A DNA stretch of 64,000 nucleotides from Fontivita pretiosa. GTDB lineage: Bacteria; Planctomycetota; Phycisphaerae; Tepidisphaerales; Tepidisphaeraceae. Position 1 is the stretch's first letter. Every line of letters starts with the position of its first letter. The stretch is taken from the NCBI RefSeq assembly GCF_050410795.1, contig NZ_CP191258.1, positions 4,154,001 through 4,218,000 on the forward strand, in the 5' to 3' direction. Position numbers and translations under genes: made by a program. Shown here piece by piece: positions 8,197 to 15,567 of this stretch. The notes under the pieces were generated by a model. The model was not told the origin of the DNA and searched no databases. It worked only from the letters and a program-made list of their open reading frames with translations.

Positions 8197-9267
8197 TCAA
8201 TCCTCCCTTTCGAGTTGTCCCTTGAGCCACGCCACTGCTGCATCGCGGCTCAGGCAGTCGGCGTCGATCAGGTACTCGATGTTTTCGCGATCGGCGGCGG
8301 GAACAGGGGCGGGGCATCCGAACCCCGAGCGCAGCACGCCCGGCCAGTGCCGGGCTTCGCCGCACACACCGACGATTCGGCTGAAGGCGATCTCGCACAT
8401 CGCGAAGGCGACGGCGCTGATGTCCAGCGGCATCAGCGCACTCTTGACCTCGTAGCGGATCAGGCCCCAGTCCACGACGCTGGTCGGCTCGCGCACACTC
8501 TTGAACAGCACGATGCCGACGTTGCAGCCGCGCTGGGCGAGGATGTCGGCCAGCGCCAGGGCAGCAGCGCCGCGGTAGAGCAGCTGCTCCGGTCGGACGC
8601 TCGCGGAGACGGTGATGTTGCAGCCGATGGTGATCGTCCGGCGAGGTTGCTGCTCGCGGATACTCCGCTCCCATGCGTTGGGCTCGCGGACCAGCCAGCG
8701 ATCGGCATCCAGCTCATCGCCCCAGTCCAGTCCCCGGCGAACCTTCCGGCGGGGCGTGGTGGGCAGGTCGAGTGAGCCGATCAACTGCTGGCGCATTTGA
8801 TCGACGGCCTTGAGCAAATCCTCGCCGGGGTTGTGCAGTTCGCCTAAGAAACGCTCGCGCGTGAAGTAGTTGCCCCAGCGGTCAGAACCGGAGAGCGCGT
8901 GATTCTGTGCCGCCCGCACCCGCTCGCGGTTGGTGTCATTCTGGGCGTAGTCGCACAGCGCGTCCTCGACGGCATCCTTCACCGAGTAGAACTCGTAGCG
9001 GTGGATGCCGTCGGTACAGAGTTGAGCAGCGCGGTCTTTCGGATCAGTCACGTCCGGCTCGCGCTTCGAGAACGGCGGCGGTGCGAAGCGGCGGGACTTC
9101 TTGCCGCGCTTCGATGGAAGGGGCGGGTCATCCGCCGTGTGCGGCCCGCAGCCTGCGCATCGCACCCCGTAGTACTTGGCGAAGTACACCTGTTCACCCT
9201 TGGCAACCGGCTTGCCGCAGACTCGGCACTTGCCGGCGAATCGAGCAGCGATCAATCGGCTACGCAT
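8197..9267 (-). CDS. Zinc-ribbon protein with degenerate vWA-like domain
   Basis: A 356-residue protein. The chosen ATG at 9267 overlaps the upstream MoxR-type gene by eight bases and has AAGGTGGG before it. An N-terminal zinc ribbon (CRVCG near residue 14 and CAGCG near 37) is followed by a charged middle. About residues 210-250 (RTITIGCNITVSASVRPEQL, then LALADILAQRGCNVGIVLF) have the strand-helix-strand rhythm of a von Willebrand A domain, but the metal-binding DxSxS is not intact. A vWA-like partner beside a MoxR ATPase is the standard arrangement of MoxR/CobS-CobT chaperone pairs, which supports this reading. The protein could otherwise belong to an uncharacterised phage family. Function unknown. 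Confidence 0.62.
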   Translation of the reverse strand: MRSRLIAARFAGKCRVCGKPVAKGEQVYFAKYYGVRCAGCGPHTADDPPLPSKRGKKSRRFAPPPFSKREPDVTDPKDRAAQLCTDGIHRYEFYSVKDAVEDALCDYAQNDTNRERVRAAQNHALSGSDRWGNYFTRERFLGELHNPGEDLLKAVDQMRQQLIGSLDLPTTPRRKVRRGLDWGDELDADRWLVREPNAWERSIREQQPRRTITIGCNITVSASVRPEQLLYRGAAALALADILAQRGCNVGIVLFKSVREPTSVVDWGLIRYEVKSALMPLDISAVAFAMCEIAFSRIVGVCGEARHWPGVLRSGFGCPAPVPAADRENIEYLIDADCLSRDAAVAWLKGQLERED

Positions 9268-10204
9268 GGCCCACCTTCGCTTTCTCATCCGCCGACCAGT
9301 CGCGGAAGTAACGGTCCTTCACCTGATCGAGCGTGCGTCCAGCCTTCAGCGCGGAGATCGCGTTGATGACCAGTCGCGTGCTGGCGATGCGGCGAAGCCG
9401 GTTGCGGCTGATGGAAGATCGGAGATTGCCGATCCACTGGATCAGCTCCGAGCCGACCTCGGCGTCGAGGCTGGCCTTGACCAGGCTGTGCTCCAGCTCC
9501 ACGTCATAGTCGATGTACAACGTAGAGAGGACGAAGCGATCGAGCGTCGCCGCATCCAGCTGGTTGCGGCCGACGTACTGATGATCACCGCCGCGTCCGA
9601 ACGTGTTGGCCGCTCCCAAGATGAAGGTCCGTTCGTGGCGCTTGTGGACCACGCCATCGGTCGTGACCAGCACACCGTTGGCCAGGGCGGCGTTCACAGC
9701 CACCATGACGTTGGCGTCGGCGGCGTCCAGCTCATCGAGCAGGAACACACCGCCTTGCTCATACAACTTGACGAACCGGCCGGGCTTGAACACCCACGCC
9801 CCCGTTGCGTCGGGCAGGGTGCGGCCCAGCAGGTGGGTTTCGGTGATGCCGGCGGAAAGGGAGAGGAACCCGAACTCCAGATCCAGCGCCTGGGCGAGTG
9901 ACTTGGCCAGCGTGGTCTTTCCCGAACCTGCCGGGCCGACCATCAGGATGTTCCGGTGGCCCTCGTTGACCAGCTCGATCAGTTCATCGAACTGGCGGTG
10001 AGGCCGCTCGTCGAGCTTGCGGATCGTGCCGTCGGGAAGATGGACTTCGATCGGGCGAGGCAGCGTCGCCGCGGCGAGCCGCTCGTCCACGATCCGCCGA
10101 ACCATATCGGCGTCAACCTGTGTGTGCAGGTGCTCCTGCACCGCGTCGGCCAGCAGCTCGAAGATTCGAGCGTGGCCATTTTTTGATGTACACTCAGCCT
10201 GCAT
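9260..10204 (-). CDS. MoxR/CobS-type AAA+ ATPase
   Basis: A 314-residue ATPase starting at an ATG with AAAGGAGC upstream. It has Walker A GPAGSGKTTLAKSLAQAL (about residues 88-105), Walker B VFLLDELDAAD (about 150-160), a sensor-1 asparagine in ILGAANTFGRGG and an arginine-finger-like LDRFV. The order matches the dynein-related AAA_5/MoxR class, whose members act as chaperones or metal-insertion machines together with vWA proteins. The next gene, overlapping by eight bases, has a vWA-like fold, so the two probably act together. It is the first gene after a 261-base gap and may be led by its own promoter. Confidence 0.85.
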   Translation of the reverse strand: MQAECTSKNGHARIFELLADAVQEHLHTQVDADMVRRIVDERLAAATLPRPIEVHLPDGTIRKLDERPHRQFDELIELVNEGHRNILMVGPAGSGKTTLAKSLAQALDLEFGFLSLSAGITETHLLGRTLPDATGAWVFKPGRFVKLYEQGGVFLLDELDAADANVMVAVNAALANGVLVTTDGVVHKRHERTFILGAANTFGRGGDHQYVGRNQLDAATLDRFVLSTLYIDYDVELEHSLVKASLDAEVGSELIQWIGNLRSSISRNRLRRIASTRLVINAISALKAGRTLDQVKDRYFRDWSADEKAKVGHA

Positions 10205-10465
10205 CGAAAGTGCTCCTTTCGGTGCCAAGGGCCGGGATGTTTCTGCATCGCCGGCCCACTCTGTTTCCCGGATCGATCCGATCGGCCTTTCCAATCGAAT
10301 CCCCGATTGAGAATGAGTGTGACGTTGCAGTCGCCTGACGGGAAGGAAAATGTTAGCGAACGCTATCAACGTAAGACTTGTAGTTCAAAGCTTTTGGCAG
10401 CCGGCAGAAAAATTCCTGGATTTTTCCTGCCTCGTCCCCGGCGATACCTGTGCGTTTGTGGAGTC
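10205..10465. other. Intergenic gap with a dyad in the prophage
   Basis: This 261-base stretch lies between the glycosyltransferase stop and the MoxR-type start and has no gene-like frame. It contains an inverted repeat TAGCG-AA-CGCTA at 10354-10365, extendable to seven bases per arm with one mismatch, about 150 bases upstream of the MoxR start. The A/T content is higher than in the flanking genes. It is a plausible promoter/operator region for the MoxR-to-terminase genes, but no clear -10/-35 pair is seen. Confidence 0.4.
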
Positions 10466-11173
10466 TCATCGGACCACCCTCACCACCAGTCGGGTGGTTC
10501 CTTTCGCCTGGACGACATCCAGGTACGGTCCCCACTTGCGCTTGAGGTAGCGGATCTCCTGCTCGTGCCGCTCGGCGGAGCGCTGTTGCGCGTTGCCGCC
10601 CGCGCCGGCGAAGCGCGTGTGGATGAAGCTGTAACGCCCGTCCACCAGGACGATCCGGTCATGCACGAGCGACTGGAGGCAAAAGTCGATGTCAGCCCGC
10701 AGCAGCAGAGATGTGTCGTAACGCAGCTCGCGGCCAATGATCCCGACCAACCCGCCGACCCAGGTGTTCAGCGAGAACGGGCGGAAATTTGCATATGTCA
10801 GCGGCCGTGCCGCCTGCTGGAAGCCGAAGACGCGCACGCCGGCGTCGGCCGCGAGGATCGCTAACCGCTCGACGATGGCGCGAGCCGTGTCGGCGTCTTC
10901 GATGCGGCGCTTGTGGAAACCCACCTGGCTGTACACGTGCGTCACGTCGTCATCGACCATGACGACGCAGCGGTCTTCGACGTGATCCATCACCCACTGA
11001 CGCAGCGGCCCGATGCCGACAACGCTGGCCGGATGCACCAGCAGGTTCGAGGTGACGCGGGAGTACGCTTCGAGTTCATCATCGCCGATGCAGACGGTGG
11101 CGTCGGGGAACAGGCGCAACGCCTTGTCACTGATGACAGATGCACGGCCCTTGGAAGGTATGACGATCTTCAT
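10466..11173 (-). CDS. Phage glycosyltransferase, TAGT-like
   Basis: A 235-residue protein with a clear AGGAGG ribosome site and a start that overlaps the methylase stop (ATGA). It begins MKIVIPSKGRASVISDKALR and has a DxD-type metal/nucleotide-sugar motif (VVMVDDDVTHVY, about residues 70-82). The start motif, small size and DDD element resemble the TET-associated glycosyltransferases that decorate hydroxymethylated bases in phage DNA. No TET/JBP oxygenase is visible in this window, so the acceptor is uncertain; it may be DNA, a structural protein or something else. It is coupled to a DNA adenine methylase and a ParB-fold gene, which favours a DNA-modifying role. Confidence 0.72.
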   Translation of the reverse strand: MKIVIPSKGRASVISDKALRLFPDATVCIGDDELEAYSRVTSNLLVHPASVVGIGPLRQWVMDHVEDRCVVMVDDDVTHVYSQVGFHKRRIEDADTARAIVERLAILAADAGVRVFGFQQAARPLTYANFRPFSLNTWVGGLVGIIGRELRYDTSLLLRADIDFCLQSLVHDRIVLVDGRYSFIHTRFAGAGGNAQQRSAERHEQEIRYLKRKWGPYLDVVQAKGTTRLVVRVVR

Positions 11174-11703
11174 GACGCAGCCTCCTGTGTTTCCATCTGC
11201 CGGGGCTTCAGCCGAATGAACTTGCCGACCAGTGCGGAGCGTTCGAGGCGCTCGGCATTCGCCGCGCCGTAAGCGATCAGGACAGAGCCCGCGCCGGCGT
11301 TGTTTGCGGCAACCTGCCCGCTCGGATCGTGGAAGTGCAGCCGCCCGAACAGGAACAGCACAGCATCGGCGCGCGCCCACACGTATTGCTGGAACGCTTC
11401 TGTTTCTGTCCGCGCGAACACCAGCGCCATGCCGTCACCGTGCTCGGCCAGCCGCTTGAGCCAACGTCCCACCTGCGGACCGTAAGGCGGGTTGAGCCAC
11501 ACGCGACCGAACCACCGTTTGCGCAAGCCGTCATCTTCGACCGTGTAGTGCCGGGCTGCGGTGTTCCACGGTCGCTGCACGGGCGCGCACGGGTCGAGGT
11601 CGAACGGCCCCAGCGCTGCGATGAGCGCCGGCGGCGTGAGCCACTCATCCGTTGCGCCGCGATGGCCGCGGTGATGTCCGCCAATCCCAGTGCCCCGACT
11701 CAT
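11170..11703 (-). CDS. Phage DNA N-6-adenine methyltransferase
   Basis: A 177-residue methylase of the phage Dam-like family. Signature elements are DEWLTPPALIAALGPFDLDP (about residues 19-38), which binds S-adenosylmethionine, and the catalytic WLNPPYG (about 69-75, NPPY). AGAGSVLIAYG near the C-terminus is also typical. It transfers a methyl group to adenine N6, usually protecting phage DNA from host restriction. The length fits the family. Start and stop overlap both neighbours by four bases, so it is translationally coupled to the ParB-fold protein upstream and the glycosyltransferase downstream. Confidence 0.93.
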   Translation of the reverse strand: MSRGTGIGGHHRGHRGATDEWLTPPALIAALGPFDLDPCAPVQRPWNTAARHYTVEDDGLRKRWFGRVWLNPPYGPQVGRWLKRLAEHGDGMALVFARTETEAFQQYVWARADAVLFLFGRLHFHDPSGQVAANNAGAGSVLIAYGAANAERLERSALVGKFIRLKPRQMETQEAAS

Positions 11704-12344
11704 GGCGTGTCCCCCGCAAGCAGGCGGATTGCCTTGGCGCCATCAACGACGCGGCCCAAGCCGACCTTGGTGCGGCCGCCCGGATAGGTGATCTGCACCT
11801 TCTGGATCCCCAGCCGCTCGCACGCCTGCTGGAAGTCCTGCTCGTTGCGGAAGATCAGCATGATGTAGTCGTGGTGCTCGAACGGCTGGCACTGCATCTG
11901 GGGCAGGGCCGCCGACGGCTCGTCCGTGTCCTGCGGCTCCTGCTCCAGCGCCGTCAGCCCCGCCTGCGTGTTGTGCAGCAGATCGCGAACCCATAGGCTC
12001 TCAGCGGTGATGGCCTCGACCAGCGCGGCGTATGCGGCAGGGTCGCCCTGCGCCATCGCGCCGACAGGATCGAGCGTGGCGAGGATCTTGCGCTCCGCGT
12101 CCTCGCTCCAGTTGCCGACGAGCACGGGGATGGGAGTCTTCGGATCGGCGACCGACTTGCGCGCGTGGCCGTCGATCAGGCGTTTGGTTCGCTCGTTGTA
12201 GAGGCACGCGCCGGCCCAGCCGATCTCCGGGTCTTGCAGCAGGTCTTTGATCGACTGCAACTGCTCCGGCGAGTGACGCCGCCAGTTGGCAGGGTTTTCC
12301 GACAGCGACCCGGCCTCGATCCATTCCAAACGCAGATTCCTCAT
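11700..12344 (-). CDS. ParB-like nuclease/Srx-fold protein
   Basis: A 214-residue protein. About residues 8-75 (SENPANWRRHSPEQLQSIKD, LIDGHARK, TPIPVLVGNWSEDAERKILA) match the ParB/sulfiredoxin N-terminal fold, including the GHAR version of the conserved GxRR/GERR box. Phage proteins of this type often accompany DNA methylases and may bind or cut DNA, or hydrolyse nucleotides. The C-terminal half lacks a recognised domain. It is the first gene downstream of the TGCCGCG iteron-like array, and its start is about 200 bases from the nearest heptamer. It could be the protein that binds the array, but this is only inferred from position. Confidence 0.78.
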   Translation of the reverse strand: MRNLRLEWIEAGSLSENPANWRRHSPEQLQSIKDLLQDPEIGWAGACLYNERTKRLIDGHARKSVADPKTPIPVLVGNWSEDAERKILATLDPVGAMAQGDPAAYAALVEAITAESLWVRDLLHNTQAGLTALEQEPQDTDEPSAALPQMQCQPFEHHDYIMLIFRNEQDFQQACERLGIQKVQITYPGGRTKVGLGRVVDGAKAIRLLAGDTP

Positions 12345-12550
12345 GACAGAACCCTCCGATTCGGCGGAAAAGAAAGATTAGTGACCCTCCGAGGTGTTCC
12401 CGTCGGAGTGTGAAACAGGCATCGACACAGGGAGGACCCAAAACAACACGGACTCGACGGCGGCAGGCAGGCGAGCAGCAGCAACGCGACGCAACGACTG
12501 CAAGGGCGAGCGAGCGGGCGAAACGGCGTGCCAGGCGACGGCGTGGCGAG

Positions 12551-12760
12551 TGCCGCGCGGTGCCGCGAAGTGCCGCGACACTTCCTATTGTTTGTTCCCG
12601 ACGTTTCGCGCGTGCGCGTGCGCGCGCGCCCGTGACGCGCGCGTGGTTGCCGAACACCGCGGCACATCGCGGCACCTGAACGTAAGTGCCTGTGGTACAA
12701 TGCCGCACAGTGCCGCGATGCTCATTCCGATCGCGGCATTGATCGCGGCACCTGGCGGCA
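12551..12760. repeat. Iteron-like array of TGCCGCG heptamers
   Basis: Ten copies of TGCCGCG or its complement CGCGGCA occur within 210 bases of a gene-free gap. Perfect copies start at 12551, 12561, 12571, 12658, 12668, 12711, 12732 and 12744; one-mismatch copies start at 12701 and 12754. The groups are on alternating strands, and within groups the spacing is 10 bases, or 12 in one case, which is one helical turn. Between the first and second groups is an alternating CG/TG tract (about 12606-12643) with Z-DNA-forming potential. The arrangement is typical of replication initiator or partition protein binding sites, next to primase-helicase and ParB-fold genes. Confidence 0.72.
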
Positions 12761-12768
12761 CTTGCGCG

Positions 12769-15066
12769 CTACAGACCTGGTGCATGGCTGATTCCCTCGT
12801 AAAAGCGCCCGTAGTCGTTGTTCCGTCGAGTCCGCAGTCCCGGCACGGCCGCAAGCAGGTCACGGCTGAAAGTCTGAACCGTTCCTGGATGATCCCGGCC
12901 GCTCGACTGACACCAGGTCTTCCACGCTGCGTACAGCTCGCTGACGTAACAGCGCTCGCCTGCGCCCACGCGACAGCGCTCGCGGACGAACGCGGCGACC
13001 GGGCTGGTCAAGTCTTCCATCTCCTGCACGGCATCGGAGACGCTTTGGGGCTGAATGAAATGACCCCGCTCGCGCAGACGCTTCCAACCCTCGATGGCCC
13101 ACAGCAGGATGCCGGGCAGCTCCGCGGTCAGCCGCTCGGTCAATTTTGTGTCTTCACGGCCGTAGAAGCTCTCGCTCAGCCGCAGGACGATGAACCGCCC
13201 GGCCAAAGCGCCGCTGGCGTCGCTCATGCGGGGAAGCTCATTGGTCAAGAGCATCAACCGTGTGGGCAGCTTCATGCTGACGGCGGGCAGGAACTTGCGG
13301 TCGATCGTCAGCATGTCCTCGCCACTGATGCACAGCAGTCGCTCGACCACGATCGCGATGCTGTCGCCACTGAAACGGGCGTCGGAGACAATGGCCAGGC
13401 TCTTGCCGATCAGCGGTTGAAGCCCGAAGGCGCCGGCGAGGCTGGCAGTGGTCGGGCCGACGACGTTGCAGCCGCCGACGAGACGTGTGAGCACTCGTCC
13501 GATCGTTCCCTTGCCGGATCGCCTGGGGCCGATGATCAGCAGGATCTTCTGCTGTGACGTGTCGGCGGTGAGGCAGTAGCCGAACCATTCCTGAAGCGTG
13601 TGGATCTGCTGGATGTCCAAACCCCAGAGCTGCTTTAGGAACTGGATCCACGTTCGCGGTGCTGCGGCGGCGGGGTCATAGTCAAAGTCCAGCGCATTGC
13701 CGGCGAACAGGGCTGGGGTCGCCGGCATCACCTGGCCAGTGGGAATGTGCAGGTTCATCGTGCGGCATGGCAGCACTTCCCGCGCGTCACAAGGCGCGGC
13801 GTGGCCCTCAAGCCAGGAGGGCATCGAGACTGTGGCGGGAAGATGCACGTAGCTGCGGATCGAATCCAGTGCCGCGTTGACCGTGCCGGGGTTGGAGTCA
13901 AAGTCCACCAGTTCCGGCTCGCCCGTCTGTCGGTTGACGACGTAGCGCAGTGCATCGTGCAGCCAGGGCTGGAGGCGGTGACGCAGAGACTCGTCTTCCA
14001 GCTCGACATAGCGGTTGTCGCGCCATCCGAGGAACAGGCCGGCGTAGCAGTGGATCGTCCGGCCATCGGGGTGGGTATGGAACTGCTCGACGAACGCGCG
14101 GGCGGTGGGCAGTGTGCGACGCGGCGAGAGGACCAGCCGTCCGGTGTCCGGGTGCCGCTGGCCGAGGGGGATCGCCCCCGACGCCGGTGATGCATCGTCG
14201 CCGTCACGTGCAGTCGGTCGTTTGCCGCAACGTGCAGCCCTGGGCGCAGATGCCTCATCGGCCAGTTGCCGCGGATCTTTGATTCCGGCGTCCAGGCCCG
14301 AAGCAATCGTGCGCCCGATCTCCGGCTCAGCCAGACCGGCCGCGACTGCGGCAGCGCGCAGTTCGGCTTCGACGTCCGTGCGACGCAGATGTCCGCCGCC
14401 GACCAGACGGCCCAATGTGAACGCGGCGGTGTTAAGGGTCTGATTGCGGGTTCCTTCCGGTGCCTGCACGACCGACTGCACTTCGGATCGCAGGATGAAC
14501 TCGGCCAGACGACTCTCGCCGAGCTGCCGTCGCGCGGATCGCGGCCTGCGAAACGCCCTTTCTTTGGGCTTGAGGCGATCCAGGATCGATGTCGGCAGGG
14601 GCGCCAGCGCCATGTTCCACGGCTCATGTCCCTCCAGCCACTGGTACGGGCGCTTGGTGTCGGGATGGATCGACCCGACGAACACGACCTGTCCGCCCTC
14701 GCCACGGACATCGATGTGCTCAGCGAGCCTGCCCGCGGAGTTTCGCAGCGGCGTGTCGCTCCTGAAGTAGTAGTGCCTGCCTTGGCTCCCGGTGATGACC
14801 GTCACGGTTGGCGGCAATGCCAGGGCGCTGGCATCGCCGCCCGGGTCAACGTCGATCACGACCAGGCCGCCGCTGGCCTGCCCGGTGCGGACCCCTACGT
14901 TGCCGAGCTGCGCCCATTGCAGCGCCTCTGCAAGTGTTTCGCGCGGCCGCTGCTGCCAGAGTTGCTGCCTGGGTTTCTTGCCGTTGAGGGGAACAAAGGA
15001 CCATCTCAGTTGCTGGTAGCACCACTCGATGCTCTGCCGTCGCAGCTTTGGCGCCTCGTCGGACAT
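12769..15066 (-). CDS. Phage primase-polymerase / SF3 helicase (D5-like)
   Basis: A 765-residue replication protein. The N-terminus (residues about 8-190) is a bifunctional primase-polymerase-like domain: WCYQQLRWSFVPLNGKKP, GLVVIDVDPGGD with catalytic acidic residues, and GSQGRHYYFRSD. The C-terminal half has the D5_N region and an SF3 helicase with Walker A GPRRSGKGTIGRVLTRLVGG (about 555-575), KSLAIVSDARF as Walker B-like and LMLLTNELPRM as sensor. It would make primers and unwind phage DNA. The start at 15066 overlaps the 83-residue zinc protein by 61 bases and lacks a clear ribosome site; a start at 15114 is possible. The gene ends at the iteron-like array. Confidence 0.9.
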   Translation of the reverse strand: MSDEAPKLRRQSIEWCYQQLRWSFVPLNGKKPRQQLWQQRPRETLAEALQWAQLGNVGVRTGQASGGLVVIDVDPGGDASALALPPTVTVITGSQGRHYYFRSDTPLRNSAGRLAEHIDVRGEGGQVVFVGSIHPDTKRPYQWLEGHEPWNMALAPLPTSILDRLKPKERAFRRPRSARRQLGESRLAEFILRSEVQSVVQAPEGTRNQTLNTAAFTLGRLVGGGHLRRTDVEAELRAAAVAAGLAEPEIGRTIASGLDAGIKDPRQLADEASAPRAARCGKRPTARDGDDASPASGAIPLGQRHPDTGRLVLSPRRTLPTARAFVEQFHTHPDGRTIHCYAGLFLGWRDNRYVELEDESLRHRLQPWLHDALRYVVNRQTGEPELVDFDSNPGTVNAALDSIRSYVHLPATVSMPSWLEGHAAPCDAREVLPCRTMNLHIPTGQVMPATPALFAGNALDFDYDPAAAAPRTWIQFLKQLWGLDIQQIHTLQEWFGYCLTADTSQQKILLIIGPRRSGKGTIGRVLTRLVGGCNVVGPTTASLAGAFGLQPLIGKSLAIVSDARFSGDSIAIVVERLLCISGEDMLTIDRKFLPAVSMKLPTRLMLLTNELPRMSDASGALAGRFIVLRLSESFYGREDTKLTERLTAELPGILLWAIEGWKRLRERGHFIQPQSVSDAVQEMEDLTSPVAAFVRERCRVGAGERCYVSELYAAWKTWCQSSGRDHPGTVQTFSRDLLAAVPGLRTRRNNDYGRFYEGISHAPGL

Positions 15067-15257
15067 GTTTCGCCGAGTCTTCGTCCCCGTGTCTTTGACA
15101 GTTCCATCCAGCATGCTCGGCAATGGTCCGAAGCGTTGAGGCCGTCGATCACCAGCCAGTCGCTGACATCCCGCGTGTGCGGATCGAACGTCGCCGTCCC
15201 GCATCGCAGGCAGATGCGCAGCTCACGCGGCACGGTCGTGGTTTTCCGTCGCGACAC
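15006..15257 (-). CDS. Small zinc-binding phage protein, GTG start
   Basis: An 83-residue protein read from a GTG at 15257 with GGGAGG seven bases upstream. It overlaps the end of the VRR-NUC gene by 35 bases and the start of the primase by 61. It carries two Cys pairs, CLRC (about residues 16-19) and CRAC (about 46-49), separated by DVSDWLVIDGLNASDH, a layout like a treble-clef or HNH-derived zinc finger. The frame is easy to miss because it lacks an ATG and overlaps both neighbours. Function unknown; probable nucleic-acid-binding accessory in the replication block. Confidence 0.6.
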   Translation of the reverse strand: MSRRKTTTVPRELRICLRCGTATFDPHTRDVSDWLVIDGLNASDHCRACWMELSKTRGRRLGETCPTRRQSCDGRASSGATSN

Positions 15258-15567
15258 CCAGATACCTCCCGATCGCGTTCCACACGTCATCGACACAGCG
15301 GGCCAGCACGTACACGCCCCCGAATCGCTCGATGATCCGCTGGTAGTTCTTCTGCTGCGGCGTCTGCTGGCCGGAGTTGGTCTTGACCTCGATCTCCAGG
15401 CGGATACCGCCCGGAAGGATGCCGCTGAGGTCCGCTTGCCCCGGCACGCCGAAGCGCACGACACGCCTGCCCATGCGGGCCATGCCGACATTTGCACGCC
15501 ACAGACGCATGTCGTGGCGCGTGCCGAAGGTCAGCAAAATGAGGTTTTGGATCTGTTTCTCGGTCAT
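15223..15567 (-). CDS. VRR-NUC domain nuclease
   Basis: A 114-residue stand-alone VRR-NUC protein. The nuclease core shows GVPGQADLSGILPGG and RLEIEVKTNSGQQTPQQKNY (about residues 35-75), giving the catalytic D...ExK of the PD-(D/E)XK superfamily, followed by a C-terminal Arg-rich helix region. Phage members of this family resolve branched DNA such as Holliday junctions or flaps. The ATG overlaps the helicase stop by four bases. The length is normal for phage VRR-NUC proteins, whereas the eukaryotic FAN1 enzyme carries it as one domain of a larger protein. Confidence 0.9.
   Translation of the reverse strand: MTEKQIQNLILLTFGTRHDMRLWRANVGMARMGRRVVRFGVPGQADLSGILPGGIRLEIEVKTNSGQQTPQQKNYQRIIERFGGVYVLARCVDDVWNAIGRYLGVATENHDRAA

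Noticed and set aside
12341..12700. Small minus-strand frame in the gap before the ParB-fold gene
   Set aside because: Low-complexity Arg/Ser/Pro/Cys composition produced by the heptamer repeats; no ribosome site.
12394..13557. A 387-codon plus-strand frame across the iteron-like array and primase end
   Set aside because: It runs through the repeat array and opposes a strong primase gene; composition is not protein-like.
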